Shown: piece by piece, positions 18,994 to 29,085 of the stretch | Numbering within the stretch: the stretch's first letter is position 1 | Layout of the letters: each line of letters starts with the position of its first letter | NCBI RefSeq assembly: GCF_000515415.1 | Contig: NZ_KI911783.1 | Coordinates: forward strand, 5,381,831 to 5,445,830 | Length of the DNA: 64,000 nt | Reading direction: 5' to 3' | Source of the DNA: Bradyrhizobium sp. WSM1417 | GTDB lineage: Bacteria > Pseudomonadota > Alphaproteobacteria > Rhizobiales > Xanthobacteraceae | Notes under the pieces: generated by a model | What the model was told of the DNA's origin: nothing | The model's input: the letters and a program-made list of their open reading frames with translations, nothing else | The model's database searches: none | Program-made: the position numbers and the translations under genes

Positions 18994-19052
18994 GGAAGAA
19001 AAACCTGATCGAGATGCGCGAGGACGCTAACAGTTTGGATGAAGCGCGCGCG

Positions 19053-19496
19053 TCAAGACTTCTTGAGGAGATCGCGGATCTCGGTCAGCAGCTCGACCTC
19101 GGCCGACGGCTTCGGCGGAGCGGCAGGCCCTGCCTCGTCCTTGCGCTTCAACTTGTTCATGGCACGGATCACCAGGAACAGCACGAAGGCAATGATGATG
19201 AAGTTGATCGTCAGCGTGAGGAAGTTGCCCCAAGCCAAGACGGCGCCCTGCTTTTTCGCGTCCGTCAGATTTGCGGCGGTGACCTTGCTCGAAAGCGGCG
19301 TGAAGTAGTTCGAGAAGTCGAGGCCGCCGGTGGCCGCTCCGATGATCGGCATGATCACGTCGCCGACCAGCGACGTCACGATGGCGCCGAAGGCCGCGCC
19401 GATGATGACGCCGACCGCGAGGTCGACGACGTTGCCTTTCATGGCGAACTCGCGGAACTCCGTGAGCATCCGCGTGCCTCTTGCCTCGATCGCCAT
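19053..19496 (-). CDS. mscL: Large-conductance mechanosensitive channel
   Basis: MscL opens under membrane tension to release solutes during osmotic downshock. [33 protein letters not shown] is the conserved N-terminal helix and first pore helix. The second membrane segment is [25 protein letters not shown], and the C-terminal bundle is [19 protein letters not shown] 19496 has a good GGGAG site; the family's usual start corresponds to the ATG at 19469 (MLTEFREF), also with an AGAGG upstream, giving 138 instead of 147 residues. It lies 26 bp after dapA. Confidence 0.93.
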   Translation of the reverse strand: MAIEARGTRMLTEFREFAMKGNVVDLAVGVIIGAAFGAIVTSLVGDVIMPIIGAATGGLDFSNYFTPLSSKVTAANLTDAKKQGAVLAWGNFLTLTINFIIIAFVLFLVIRAMNKLKRKDEAGPAAPPKPSAEVELLTEIRDLLKKS

Positions 19497-19522
19497 GAAA
19501 AGCTCCCCGTTCGGCTAGCGCA

Positions 19523-20413
19523 TCAGTTGATGAGGCCAGCATGAACCATCGCGCTGCGCACGGCAACGCGGGTCGGTTCGGTGACCGGCACCATCGGAAG
19601 CCGCAGCGTCTCGTCCAGCTTGCCTAGCAGCGACAGCGCGTACTTGATCGGCGCCGGATTGCTCTCGATGAAGAGGTTGTTGTGCAGCGGCATCAGCTTG
19701 TCATGCAGCTTCAACGCGGTGACATGGTCGCCCTTCGCCCAGGCGGACTGGAACTCCGAGCACAGCCGCGGCGCGACGTTCGATGTCACCGAGATGCAGC
19801 CGTGGCCGCCATGCGCCATGTAACCGAGGATGGTCGCATCCTCGCCCGAAAGCTGGTTGAAGTCCTCACCCATCGCCGCGCGCTGCTGCGAGACGCGGAC
19901 CATGCTGGCCGTGGCGTCCTTGACGCCGGCGATGTTCTTCAGCTCCCACAGCCGCGTCATGGTGTCGACCGACATGTCGATCACCGAGCGCGGCGGGATG
20001 TTGTAGATGATGATCGGAATCCCGATGGCGTCGTTGATCGCCTTGAAGTGCTGGTACATGCCTTCCTGGGTCGGCTTGTTGTAGTAGGGCGTCACGACCA
20101 GAACCGCGTTCGCCCCCGCCTTCTCGGCGTGCTGGGCAAGCTCGATCGCCTCCTTGGTCGAGTTGGAGCCGGCGCCGGCGACGACAGGCACGCGGCCTTT
20201 CGCTTCCTCGATGCACCATTCGACGACCTTCTTGTGCTCGTCATGGCTCAGCGTCGGGCTCTCTCCGGTGGTGCCGACCGGAACCAGGCCGTTGGTGCCC
20301 TCTGAAATCTGCCAGTTGACCAGGGAGCGAAACGCCGCCTCGTCCAGCGAGCCGTTCTTGAACGGCGTGACCAAGGCGGTGAACGATCCCCGGAATTTTG
20401 TCTTGGCTGCCAT
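19523..20413 (-). CDS. dapA: 4-hydroxy-tetrahydrodipicolinate synthase
   Basis: DapA condenses pyruvate with aspartate semialdehyde, the first step committed to lysine and diaminopimelate. ATG 20413 has a strong GGAGGAAG site. The 296-residue TIM barrel shows [11 protein letters not shown] and [14 protein letters not shown] near residue 43. Tyr in [13 protein letters not shown] and the Schiff-base Lys in [11 protein letters not shown] near residue 161 follow. All residues expected of an active enzyme are present. It heads the minus-strand dapA-mscL-smpB-peroxiredoxin run and is divergent from the lytic transglycosylase gene, a frequent arrangement. Confidence 0.95.
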   Translation of the reverse strand: MAAKTKFRGSFTALVTPFKNGSLDEAAFRSLVNWQISEGTNGLVPVGTTGESPTLSHDEHKKVVEWCIEEAKGRVPVVAGAGSNSTKEAIELAQHAEKAGANAVLVVTPYYNKPTQEGMYQHFKAINDAIGIPIIIYNIPPRSVIDMSVDTMTRLWELKNIAGVKDATASMVRVSQQRAAMGEDFNQLSGEDATILGYMAHGGHGCISVTSNVAPRLCSEFQSAWAKGDHVTALKLHDKLMPLHNNLFIESNPAPIKYALSLLGKLDETLRLPMVPVTEPTRVAVRSAMVHAGLIN

Positions 20414-20618
20414 GGACTTCCTCCGTACGCGGCAATCTTGAGCGCAAGCCGCATTCATATCGGGTCTATCCCGCCGGTAAAAGACCCGCTCCCGTCTGAC
20501 GCACCGTTTAGGCCGCGATTTTGCCGCGGTGGTGGTGCAAACCGGGCGAAGGTAAGCGGCTGTTGGTATTTTGTCCGCATATTCAATCAAATACAGCCAG
20601 ATCTTGTACAGCTAGGTC

Positions 20619-23090
20619 TTGAGCCAATTGACTGATTCGGGGCGACGAAACGCCGTGATCTCATTTCCGCGCGCCGCATGGCGATCCACCGGCCTGATCG
20701 TGTGCCTGATGACAGGGCTGTCGGCTGGCTGCGCCGCCTGGGCCAAATCCAACGAGACAACGGCGGAAACCGCCAAGAATACCGCGAAGCCAGCCGCCAA
20801 GGACACCGCGAAGGGCGCGTCCAAGGGAACCGGCAAGGAAACTCCGAAGGACGCCGCCAAGGGGGCAAGCAAGGGCGCGACCAGTGCCCCCGCCAAGGAT
20901 GCCGCGAAGAAGCCTGCCAAGGATGCGGGCAAGGATGCTGGCAAGAACGCAGGCAAGGAACCTGCGAAGGACAAGCTGAAGCCCACGGCTGCCGCGCCAA
21001 AGTCAACGTCGACTGCTGGCGGCTCGGTCCCGAAGACCGCCCCCACGCCGGCTGCGACGGCCGTCGTCAGATCGACCGCCCCGGCCCCGGCCAAGCCCGT
21101 CGCGGCTCCTGTCCTGGCTCCTGCGACCCGCCAGCATGCCGCCCCGCGCAAGCCGGTCACACCGGCCGCGGTTGCCGCGACCTCCTCGACGTCGCAAGCC
21201 GACAAGGACACGCTGGAGACCGTGATCGAGCTCGTGCGCAAGCGCAAGGCGGGCGACGCCACCAATGCCGCGGCCACGATCTCGGACCCCGTCGCGCGCA
21301 AACTCGCGGAATGGATCATCCTTCGCAGTGAGGACAATGGCGCGACCGTGGAGCGCTACCGCGCCTTCCTCTCCGCCAATCCGAGCTGGCCGTCGCAAAC
21401 CTTCCTGCGCCGGCGCCTCGAGGCCGCGATGTGGGACGACAGGCGCGACGACCAGGTCGCGTGGTCGTGGTTCGAGAACGAATCGCCAGTGTCCGCCAAG
21501 GGCCGCTTCACGCTTGCCAAGGCGATGCTGGCGCGCGGCGACCGCGCCAACGCCGAACGTCTGGTGCGCGATGCCTGGCGCAGTGACCCGATGTCGGAAG
21601 ACACCGAGAACAACGCACTCGACCAGTTCGGCGCGCTGCTGACGCCCGGCGATCAGAAGGCGCGGATGGACACGCTGCTCTACGGCAGCGAGAACGAGGC
21701 CGCATTGCGTGCTGCGAAGCGCCTCGGCGCCGGCTATGTCGCACTCGCCAAGGCCCGCATCGCCTCCCTCAAGAAAGCGCCGAACGCACGTGCGCTGCTC
21801 GACGCCGTGCCGCGCGAGCTGCACGGCGATCCCGGCTTCATCTTCAGCAAGATACAGCTGCTGCGCCGCGAGGAGAAATTTGCGGAAGCCGCCCAGCTCA
21901 TGCTGTCGGCACCGAAGGATCCGGGCCGGCTCTACAATCTCGACGAATGGTGGATCGAGCGGCGCCTCCTGGCGCGCAAGATGATCGACACCGAGGAATT
22001 CCGCAGCGCCTATCTGATCGCGCGCGATGCGGCCCTGCCCTCGCGCGACATCTACAAGACCGAGCAGGAGTTCACCGCCGGCTGGATCGCCCTACGCTTT
22101 CTCAACGATCCCGCGGCCGCCACCCAGCATTTTGCCCGCATCGGGATCGGCAGCGTCAATCCGACCACGCTGGCGCGCGCCGGCTATTGGCAGGGCCGCG
22201 CCGCGGAAGCAGCCGGCCGCCAGCAGGAGGCGCGCAATGCCTACGCCCGGGCAGCCGAGCAATCCACCAGCTATTACGGCCAGCTCGCACGCGCCAAGCT
22301 CGGCCTGCCGCAGATCGAGCTCAACGCTCAGCCGCGCAGCCGCGGTGCCGAACGGCTGGAGATCGTGCGCGCCGCGCAGCTGCTCTACGAGCTCGACGAG
22401 CGCGAGATGGCGATACCGTTGCTCGCCGACATGGGCGAGAACGGCGATCCCGAAGCGCTTGCCGGGCTTGGCGAGCTCGCCCAGCGCCACAACGACGCGC
22501 GCGGCATGCTGCTGCTCGGCAAGGCCGCGCTCAATCGCGGCCTGCCGTTCGATTTCTATGCCTATCCCGTCAACGGCATTCCGCAGTTCACGCCGATCGG
22601 CCCCGAGGTCGAGCGCAGTATCATCTACGCCATCGCGCGGCAGGAGAGCGCCTTCAATCCCCGTGTGGTCTCGCCGGCACAGGCCTATGGCCTGATGCAG
22701 GTGACGCCGGACGCCGCGCGCTATGTCTGCAAGCGGCACGGCGGGACCTACGATCTGGCGCGTCTGAAGAACGATTCGGCCTACAACGCCACGCTCGGCT
22801 CGGCCGAGCTCGGTGGGCTGCTCGAGGACTATCGCGGCTCCTACATCATGACCTTCGCCGCCTACAATGCCGGCCGCGGCAGTGTGAAGAAGTGGATCGA
22901 TCGCTACGGCGATCCGCGCGATCCTAAGGTCGACGCGGTCGACTGGGTCGAGCTGATCCCGTTCTCCGAGACACGCAACTACGTGCAGCGGATCATGGAG
23001 AACCTTCAGGTCTACCGCGCCCGCTTCGGCGGCGGCACGCGGTTGCAGATCGAGGCCGATTTGCGCCGCGGCGCCGGCAGCGTGGAATAG
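20619..23090 (+). CDS. slt: Soluble lytic murein transglycosylase (Slt70-like) with Lys/Ala-rich N-terminal region
   Basis: Periplasmic peptidoglycan-cleaving enzyme of up to 823 residues. After a probable signal segment (TGLIVCLMTGLSAGCAAWA) come about 90 residues of imperfect Lys-Asp-Ala/Lys-Gly-Ala repeats and a Pro/Ala/Thr-rich linker. A long helical U-shaped domain (about 200-640) follows. The catalytic domain has ARQESAFNPRVVS, with Glu676 as the acid, AQAYGLMQVTPDAA and FAAYNAGRGSVKKW. The start is uncertain: TTG 20619 opens the frame and GTG 20655 is also possible. The repeat region is longer than in E. coli Slt and may bind cell-wall polymers; that is inference. Confidence 0.87.
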   Translation: MSQLTDSGRRNAVISFPRAAWRSTGLIVCLMTGLSAGCAAWAKSNETTAETAKNTAKPAAKDTAKGASKGTGKETPKDAAKGASKGATSAPAKDAAKKPAKDAGKDAGKNAGKEPAKDKLKPTAAAPKSTSTAGGSVPKTAPTPAATAVVRSTAPAPAKPVAAPVLAPATRQHAAPRKPVTPAAVAATSSTSQADKDTLETVIELVRKRKAGDATNAAATISDPVARKLAEWIILRSEDNGATVERYRAFLSANPSWPSQTFLRRRLEAAMWDDRRDDQVAWSWFENESPVSAKGRFTLAKAMLARGDRANAERLVRDAWRSDPMSEDTENNALDQFGALLTPGDQKARMDTLLYGSENEAALRAAKRLGAGYVALAKARIASLKKAPNARALLDAVPRELHGDPGFIFSKIQLLRREEKFAEAAQLMLSAPKDPGRLYNLDEWWIERRLLARKMIDTEEFRSAYLIARDAALPSRDIYKTEQEFTAGWIALRFLNDPAAATQHFARIGIGSVNPTTLARAGYWQGRAAEAAGRQQEARNAYARAAEQSTSYYGQLARAKLGLPQIELNAQPRSRGAERLEIVRAAQLLYELDEREMAIPLLADMGENGDPEALAGLGELAQRHNDARGMLLLGKAALNRGLPFDFYAYPVNGIPQFTPIGPEVERSIIYAIARQESAFNPRVVSPAQAYGLMQVTPDAARYVCKRHGGTYDLARLKNDSAYNATLGSAELGGLLEDYRGSYIMTFAAYNAGRGSVKKWIDRYGDPRDPKVDAVDWVELIPFSETRNYVQRIMENLQVYRARFGGGTRLQIEADLRRGAGSVE

Positions 23091-23292
23091 CAGCGTGCCT
23101 ATGACGATTCGCTTGCGGCGATCTGATAACAAGGCATCAGCGCGAGGGGATAACGCGGTCAGCTCCCGGCGTTTGAGGCCGGGCCATCAGCATCGGCCGG
23201 AGTGCTCCCTACCGTACGGTGAGAAGCTGAACGAGAAGATCGTGCAGGGTGGATTGGGCGCGCCGAAATAAGAGAAGAAAAGAACTACAAAA

Positions 23293-24111
23293 ATGGATCA
23301 GGCAATGTTGAGCGTCGCCCGTGCGGTAGAGGCAGGCGCGACGACGATGAAGGGCGTGATCGACGCCACCGGACTGTCCCGTCTCAAAATCGAACGTGCG
23401 TTGAATGCGCTGGAAAAGCAGAAGCTACTGGTCCGCGACGGCCAGGGCTTTCGCGGAACCAGCGCGACGAGGACAGCCCAGCCAGCCCGGCAATGCGGCT
23501 CGTGCAATGCCTGCTGCGATATCCTCGAGGTGGCCGCCGTCGACAAGCCGGTAAACCAGCTGTGCAGTCATTGGCAGGCCGGCACGGGATGCAGCATCTA
23601 CGAGCGCCGTCCCCAGATGTGCCGTTCGTTCGTCTGCGCGTGGCTGCAAGGCCATCTCGACGACGACTGGTTTCCCGCGAACTCGGGCATCATCGTGCAT
23701 TTCAGCCAGGACGCGGTCAACGTTACCGTCGACGACCATTGCCCCGATCGCTGGCGGGAGGAGCCCTATTTCAGCAAGCTCGCCGAATGGTCGCTGAATG
23801 GCATCAAGAGGATCGGAAACCGCGGCTACGCGACCCTCGTCGTCTCCGGTGCCGACAAGTTTCTGCTGCTCGGGCGAACCGTCGTTCCGGAGCCGACGCT
23901 GTTCGGCACCGCGTTCCTGCCGCTCACCGCCGACACATTTCGATTCTGGCGGGCGAAATCGCCGGAGCATCTGCAGCGGCTGCACGAGCGCATCGCCGAG
24001 ATGGAGCGGATCAGGCAGGAATTCGGCTCCTGCGCCATTCCCTCGAATGAGGACGACGATCCGCAAGCGCCCTATCGGCCGGCTCTTCTGCGGCTGTCGC
24101 AGCACGCCTGA
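23293..24111 (+). CDS. YkgJ-family cysteine-cluster protein with N-terminal winged helix
   Basis: Protein of 272 residues. Residues ~1-55 resemble a small winged helix (MKGVIDATGLSRLKIERALNALEKQKLLVRDGQG). A CxxCxxCC cluster follows at residues 68-75, then C89, C97 and CRSFVC near 107-112, the pattern of the YkgJ/CxxCxxCC family (Pfam UPF0153), thought to bind zinc or iron. The remainder has no motif I recognise. It stands alone between the transglycosylase gene and the porin terminator. A metal-responsive or RNA/DNA-binding role is possible but unproven. Confidence 0.7.
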   Translation: MDQAMLSVARAVEAGATTMKGVIDATGLSRLKIERALNALEKQKLLVRDGQGFRGTSATRTAQPARQCGSCNACCDILEVAAVDKPVNQLCSHWQAGTGCSIYERRPQMCRSFVCAWLQGHLDDDWFPANSGIIVHFSQDAVNVTVDDHCPDRWREEPYFSKLAEWSLNGIKRIGNRGYATLVVSGADKFLLLGRTVVPEPTLFGTAFLPLTADTFRFWRAKSPEHLQRLHERIAEMERIRQEFGSCAIPSNEDDDPQAPYRPALLRLSQHA

Positions 24112-24374
24112 ACTCCGACGTCGTCGACGCGGCTTAGTTCGCTCTATGCAGCTCGACTCGCGCTGGTTGCGGTCGAGACGGGCAGACCCCGTTGGACGTC
24201 GTGATGGCCAAGGATCTCAAGGACCTGCCGGCGACCCCGCCTCTTGCCGCGGCGGCTGAACTGGACTTGATCGCGCGATCCGAACCCAGCTCTTGATCAA
24301 CCCAAAGCTACGCATCATTCCACACTCCGCTCGTCTTCAGAACATATCGGAGATCCGTGGTCCGCCAGATGCAT
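24112..24374. other. Intergenic region after the YkgJ-family gene
   Basis: No credible gene lies between the YkgJ-family stop and the porin terminator. I see no repeat or RNA gene here. Confidence 0.4.
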
Positions 24375-24405
24375 AAAAAAGCCCCGGCGGTTTCCCGCCG
24401 GGGCT
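24375..24405 (-). terminator. Rho-independent terminator of the porin gene
   Basis: An 11-bp perfect stem (24380-24390 with 24395-24405, AGCCCCGGCGG) closes a TTTC loop. Six A on the plus strand at 24375-24380 become a U run in the minus-strand transcript just after the stem, 26 bp beyond the porin stop. Confidence 0.88.
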
Positions 24406-24430
24406 CTCTGTCAGGTCGTTAGACCGAACG

Positions 24431-26002
24431 TTACCAGTTGCGCTGAGCGCGGAGGAGCAGGGTGATGGTGTCCTGATCCTTGAGCTCGTACACAGCGGCC
24501 GGCTTGGCCGTGGCGCCGGCACCGGCGTAAGCAACGGTGCCCGCGTACTTCTGGTCGAGATGGGTCCAGTTCACGTCAGCCGAGAACGTCAGGTTCTTGA
24601 CCGGAGTCCAGCGGGTGATGAGACCGACCTGGCCGATGGCGAAGTCAGGGTTACAACCCGTCACACCCGCGAGGCCACCGAACACGCCGCCAGCACCACC
24701 AGCGCCGCAAAGCGTGGTCTTGGCAAGCGTGCCGTACTGCGCCTGAGCGTAGGCACCGTAGATCGCGGTGTTCCAGTATGGATCCCAGTTATGGGTGTAA
24801 GCACCGCGGAAGCCCCAGGTCTTGACCGACTCCTGCGAGCTGCCCGTGACATACACCGTGTCCGGAGCATTGGCGAAGCCGACGCTCTGGTAGGCAATGC
24901 CGGAACCGCCGAACATCGAGTAGCTGCTGCCCGCGAGGTTCTGGAAGTTGTAGCGGGTCGCGCCATCGGTGTAGACGCCCTGGATGTTGATCACGTCACC
25001 CGCACCAGTCGGGATGTTCTTGATCGACAGAGCGAGCTGAGCAGCCCAACCCCACTTGTCGTCGGGGTGGCCGGTCGGCTCGGTGGCGCCGTAGTAGGCA
25101 ACGTGGTTGTCATGCGCAGCGACCGATGCCTGGAACAGACCCCAGGCCTGGTCGACGCGGACCATAGCGACGAGGTTCGGCGAACGGGTACCGCCGATGC
25201 CGTTGGAGCCATAAGCGCCACCGATCATGCCGCCCGCGGTCGCGCCGGACATGTTCAGATTACCGGCATCATAGTAAGCTGCCCGGTCTTCAGCCGAGAA
25301 TGCTGCCGTCACGCCCTGACCGAAGTCAGCGGTGTAGGAGAACTGGTTGACACCAGTGACCGTGCCGGAGCCGCCGACGAGGCTGTCGAAGTTGTTGCCG
25401 GGATAGTTGGTCCAGGGCGCGTCGAACTGCGACACGGCCTTACCCATCGTGAACCCAGCGAACTGGATGAAGGCGTAGTACACGCCGAGCGAACCGCCCG
25501 AGGTGCCGCCGTCGTTGCCGTTGATCGACCCACCGACGAGCGCCGGGGTCGCGCCGGAGGTGTTGAGCGCCAGCGTGCTGCTATAGGCAGTGCCGCCAGC
25601 CGCGCTGCCGGTGCCCTGATAATTGCCGGTCGTCCATGAGAACACGCCGTCAAAGAAGGTACGGACGACGCCGTATTCGGTCGCGGTACGCGTGTCGATG
25701 TTGAGATCTTCACGAGCGCGCATGGTGTAGTAGTTCGTCAGGCGGTTGCGCGCACCGTTGTTACCGGATAGCTGACCGCTGAAGTCCGAGTTGGTGTTCA
25801 GCGCGACTTCAGCGCGCAGATAACCACCCAGCTTGATGCAAGTGTCAGTGCCGGGGATGTAGTAGAAACCCGCACCGTACAGGGAGCAGATCTTCACGTA
25901 TTCGACCGCTTTGGCCTTCACGGGGAGATCGGCTGCCTGCGCTCCGCCAACAGCGAGCAGACCCGCCGCGGAACCGAGCAAAAGGCTCTTAACCAACTTC
26001 AT
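24431..26002 (-). CDS. Outer membrane porin, Porin_2 (alphaproteobacterial) family
   Basis: Protein of 523 residues with a classic signal peptide ([24 protein letters not shown]) and mature start [32 protein letters not shown]. That opening, with its two cysteines, is typical of rhizobial porins. Alternating beta strands rich in Gly, Ser, Thr and Tyr fill the rest, and the chain ends in RAQRNW with a terminal aromatic, the outer-membrane insertion signal. A strong GGAGG site precedes ATG 26002 and a terminator follows, so it is a single-gene, probably highly expressed unit. It allows passive diffusion of small solutes. Confidence 0.92.
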   Translation of the reverse strand: MKLVKSLLLGSAAGLLAVGGAQAADLPVKAKAVEYVKICSLYGAGFYYIPGTDTCIKLGGYLRAEVALNTNSDFSGQLSGNNGARNRLTNYYTMRAREDLNIDTRTATEYGVVRTFFDGVFSWTTGNYQGTGSAAGGTAYSSTLALNTSGATPALVGGSINGNDGGTSGGSLGVYYAFIQFAGFTMGKAVSQFDAPWTNYPGNNFDSLVGGSGTVTGVNQFSYTADFGQGVTAAFSAEDRAAYYDAGNLNMSGATAGGMIGGAYGSNGIGGTRSPNLVAMVRVDQAWGLFQASVAAHDNHVAYYGATEPTGHPDDKWGWAAQLALSIKNIPTGAGDVINIQGVYTDGATRYNFQNLAGSSYSMFGGSGIAYQSVGFANAPDTVYVTGSSQESVKTWGFRGAYTHNWDPYWNTAIYGAYAQAQYGTLAKTTLCGAGGAGGVFGGLAGVTGCNPDFAIGQVGLITRWTPVKNLTFSADVNWTHLDQKYAGTVAYAGAGATAKPAAVYELKDQDTITLLLRAQRNW

Positions 26003-26432
26003 GTTAAACCTCCAAGTTTGCCATAGGGAAGGTTCCGGATCCGCTGGGTGAAGACACCCTAAGGTTGGTTCCCTTGTCCCTTAAATTCACCGCTTAGTCG
26101 CTTCGCGCCTTCGGACACACCCGCTGAACGCGAGGGACTTAAGCGAACCACCTAAGACGGGACGACCTCGGGATGCCCCCCTCCGTCGCTCAGTCACAAT
26201 TACCGAACGCCCTTGCACACACAACAACAGAACGCTTCCGAACGACCGGATGGAGCGTGTTTTCCGACGGGTGTTGCACAAATAACACGCAGATGTGATC
26301 AAGGCAGCTTCGTAACATCTTGATTTTACTGCGCTTTTTCGAGGGGCTTCATCTGCCGTCAAAAGTTCCGGCACCGGCCCCGCACATCCATTGAGACGCC
26401 CCCCTGTGGGTCTGGGCGCCCGAATCGTGGAA
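26003..26432. other. Porin upstream region
   Basis: This 430-bp stretch holds the 5' leader and promoter of the porin on the minus strand. The ribosome site TTGGAGGTTTAAC is clear, but I cannot place the -35 and -10 boxes with confidence. The far end borders the glycosyltransferase pseudogene. No gene is supported here. Confidence 0.4.
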
Positions 26433-27180
26433 TCAACCAGGGACTCGCCGCGCTCCAGTCCTTCGAGACTTGGCTGGCCTGACCATCAAGCGCGGGTCGA
26501 CGCTCCTGCCCTTGGCTTCCTTCCGCAGATTCGATTTTGCGATCTCGCCAACGTCGGACAACCACACGACCGACTGGTCCACGCTCTTCAAGATCTTCAT
26601 CCAGGAGCCAAAGACGGCCGGATTGATCTTGTAGGCATTGTTGGAGCAGCAAAACACAGTCCATTCCTGCCGCAAATCGTGATCGGCCCGATTGGGCGCC
26701 GCATCGTCCAGGGTCCCGACGTGATTTTCACGCGGCATGAAGCTGCCGGGCAAACGAACGATCTTCTCATCGCAGAACTGGCTGTTTTGATCTGGCAGCA
26801 CGATTTGATCGGCAATGATGTAGTGGAACAGCTCCTTGCTCCCCGACGTTCCCGCGAACCCGAGATAGTTGACGACGATCGGAGGCGGCCTGGGCGCGAA
26901 CAACGACAGCCTGGCATTGCGCGTATGGCCTGCAAGATCGACAAGAATATCGATCTGCGCATCGTCGATCGCTTTCAGGACTTCGCCGTCGAGCTGTGCT
27001 CGCAATCGACAAAGCGATGAAATGATTTTTCGAGCCGCTTGCGGAGATCGCTGTTGTCGTCAGGGCCGACTGAAAAGGCATAAGTCTCGAAGCGCTGCGG
27101 ATGTTGCCTATCGATATCTCGCGGTGAGCTACCGAGCTGGATGCTCTGCGTCCTGACATCGTAAGTAGGATGAGATCCGT
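26433..27180 (-). pseudogene. Remnant of TPR/OGT-like glycosyltransferase 41 protein
   Basis: On the minus strand the text PTYDVRTQSIQLG...FETYAFSVGPDDNSDLRKRLE and then IDILVDLAGHTRNARLSLFAPRPPP...VFCCSNNAYKINPAVF reads as consecutive parts of the catalytic region of SPINDLY/O-GlcNAc-transferase-like proteins. The two parts are in different frames: the first ends at a stop just after HRFVDCEHSSTAKS near 27.0 kb, and the second opens around 27005. Homology stops after NLRKEAKGRSVDPRL near 26.48 kb. The N-terminal TPR part and the C-terminal end are missing. It is therefore a decayed fragment, not a gene. Confidence 0.72.
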
Positions 27181-27539
27181 AGCGGCGCAGCCGGGCAGTC
27201 GAAGGAAGAGCAAGCGGCGACGCCTGGCGCGAGGGGGTAGCTCCTCAGCCGGCGAGCGAGTTATCCCGACTAATATAGTGAGAGCGCCCTTCCCGCAGCC
27301 TGACAGGGGACCCGGTCGGCCGATCTGACAGCGATCACCGCTCCATAGCTTGTGGCGAATCGCGGAAAGAGACAATCAAAACAATCACTTGCAATTGAAT
27401 CACTCGATGGAGGCGGTCGGCGACAAGGGCAGTCGCCCCCGCAAACCGCCTAGTTTCGGAATTCGCTGGGAATATTCGAGCAAAAACACACGCTTCCAAA
27501 TTGACCAGCCCAAGTAATTAGATGCATAAGGCTCGCACC
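27181..27539. other. Region upstream of tRNA-Ser
   Basis: About 360 bp, with some A+T-rich blocks. No gene, clear promoter or repeat is supported. It presumably contains the tRNA promoter near its right end. Confidence 0.35.
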
Positions 27540-27632
27540 GGAGAGGTGGCCGAGTGGCTGAAGGCAACGCTTTGCTAAAGCGTCATACGGTCTCAAGCTG
27601 TATCGAGGGTTCGAATCCCTCCCTCTCCGCCA
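27540..27632 (+). tRNA. tRNA-Ser (anticodon GCT)
   Basis: The 93-nt cloverleaf has acceptor arms GGAGAGG and CCTCTCC, discriminator G and an encoded CCA. The anticodon loop is TTGCTAA, giving anticodon GCU, which reads AGC and AGU. A long variable arm follows (ATACGGTCTCAAGCTGTATC), as expected of class II serine tRNAs. The T arm contains GGTTCGAATCC. All features agree with an intact gene. Confidence 0.95.
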
Positions 27633-27781
27633 CCACGCAGCAGAATCCGAGACCTGTGCGTTCCTTCACCTGACACGCGACGGTGGCCTCATGCCGCTCC
27701 GAATCCTGTTGGCGGACCACGAGGGAACCGGATTCAGCACAAATCAGCTTCGCCTGTGAAACCAAGAACGTGATTCTCCGC

Positions 27782-28048
27782 TCAATGGGCGGAGACCCAC
27801 GCCCTCGCCTCGCGCTGCGCGGCCGAGATGTCGGCGTCCGACATCTGCCCGGCGACTTCCTGGCGCAGCGTCACGGCGTCCTTGCGGCCCTTGAGCGCGG
27901 CGAGGTTGAACCATTTGTGCGCGGCGACGAGATCGACGAGACCGGAGCGTCCGCTCGCCCAATAGAGGCCACGCTCGAACAGCACGTCCGACAGCGCGCC
28001 TGCGTCGATCGGCGTCGCGGTCTCCAGATCGAAAGTACCCTGAAACAT
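27782..28048 (-). CDS. Sel1-repeat-like small protein
   Basis: An 88-residue protein from ATG 28048, with GGGG about 8 nt upstream. The segment FERGLYWASGRSGLVDLVAAHKWFNLAALKGRKDAV matches one Sel1-like repeat (A-x-x-G-x-x-Y-x-x-G, then A-x-x-W-F-x-x-A-A). Sel1 repeats mediate protein contacts; a partner is not evident. No signal peptide is seen, so it is probably cytoplasmic. Similar short proteins are common in Bradyrhizobium. Confidence 0.68.
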   Translation of the reverse strand: MFQGTFDLETATPIDAGALSDVLFERGLYWASGRSGLVDLVAAHKWFNLAALKGRKDAVTLRQEVAGQMSDADISAAQREARAWVSAH

Positions 28049-28169
28049 AACGCATCCCCTTTTTTCTTATGCCGCCTCGTCCCCCGAGCGCGGCTCCCGT
28101 CCGATCAACTGTTCAACTCATCCCCGAGGCTTTTTGCCCGTGCCGTTTGCCGGCTTGTTGGAGGTAATG

Positions 28170-28328
28170 ATGGCGGGCAAATTTGAATGGCAGTTTAAGT
28201 ATCGCGATGAAGCAGACGTAAACGCGCCCGCCCCAGGCGCGCACGACAAATGCAAGAAGTCCCGGTTTTGCAGGCACTTCTGCAATTCGTCAGATTCGGT
28301 TTACCTTGGGATTTTGGGAGAACGATAA
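28170..28328 (+). CDS. Possible 52-residue small protein
   Basis: The frame starts at ATG 28170, 5 nt after TTGGAGG, one of the best Shine-Dalgarno matches in the window; a second ATG at 28167 is in frame. The product has charged residues at the start (AGKFEWQFKYRDEADVN) and three cysteines later (DKCKKSRFCRHFCNSS). No family is recognised and codon use is not strongly biased. The strong ribosome site is the only real support. Confidence 0.3.
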   Translation: MAGKFEWQFKYRDEADVNAPAPGAHDKCKKSRFCRHFCNSSDSVYLGILGER

Positions 28329-28351
28329 CCATTGCGGACGGTGAGGCGCGT

Positions 28352-28460
28352 CCTGTGGTGTCCCCGCCCGCTGTCGTCCGCCGTATCCCAGAGACAATGG
28401 TCCCACGAGAAGCTGCGGCGTACTGGATCGCCCGATCGGAGCCGGGCGATGACACCGCGA
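28352..28460. repeat. Dispersed repeat copy, uninterrupted form of the IS30 target
   Basis: This stretch contains GTGTCCCCGCC, GAGACAATGG, GAGAAGCTGCGGCGTACTGG and a small hairpin of the GCCCG/CGGGC type. The same order, with GCGGCGTACTG at the core, occurs at 950-1033 and continues after 2457 on the far side of the IS30 element. It is non-coding. Confidence 0.55.
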
Positions 28461-28555
28461 ATGAGAAGCGGCGCGCGAACAGCGTGCAATTGCGCCGCAG
28501 CCTCCCTGCTCAAGCAGGGCGCGCTATGAAGAAACATATGGCGGGAAGTTCGACT

Positions 28556-28697
28556 GCGGCCACCCTTTCGAGACGCCCGCCTGCGGCGGGCCCTCAGGAT
28601 GGGACGAGTATGCGGCAGCATCAACGCAGATGGATGCAGCTGAGCCTCAACCTGCGGAGGCCGCGAAGCGGGCGTCTCGAAGGACGAGGCGCTCGTT
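28556..28697. repeat. Palindromic dispersed repeat
   Basis: The left part CGAGACGCCCGCCTGCGGCGG and the right part CCGCGAAGCGGGCGTCTCG are inverted with respect to each other about 90 bp apart. Such elements, with CGAGACGCCCGC at one end, recur in Bradyrhizobium intergenic DNA. Nothing coding is supported here, and 28.7-29.04 kb also shows nothing recognisable. Confidence 0.45.
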
Positions 28698-29085
28698 CAG
28701 GCGGCGCTGAGATCTCATATGCGATAGCCCTGACTGCTCAGGGGGCAGCACAGCCACATCGCGGTCAGATCAGCAATGTCGGGATAAGGAATGCCGGCAA
28801 TACCCCGGCCTCATGAGAACGAGGGCGTCGGCGAACACGTCAGGACCAGATTCCACGTTGGCCCGAAGACCGCCTGTGAAATTGCGGAGCCCTTACGGAG
28901 AACCGCACCGAACGAAGAAAACTTGTTTCTTCTGCCGGACCGGGCTTTGCGAGCGAACCCGCGAAGAGAACGATCCGACCGTTGACCTGATGTCTCGCCG
29001 ACACCCTCTATCGTCGACCAGAGCCTTTTGAGAGGCGCTGATGACGTGCCGGCTCTCTAGGAGCCGGCAACTTCAAAAAGCGAAG

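Noticed and set aside
17922..20413. Search for the tmRNA gene (ssrA) next to smpB
   Set aside because: No tRNA-like domain or tag-peptide text could be found between smpB, mscL and dapA.
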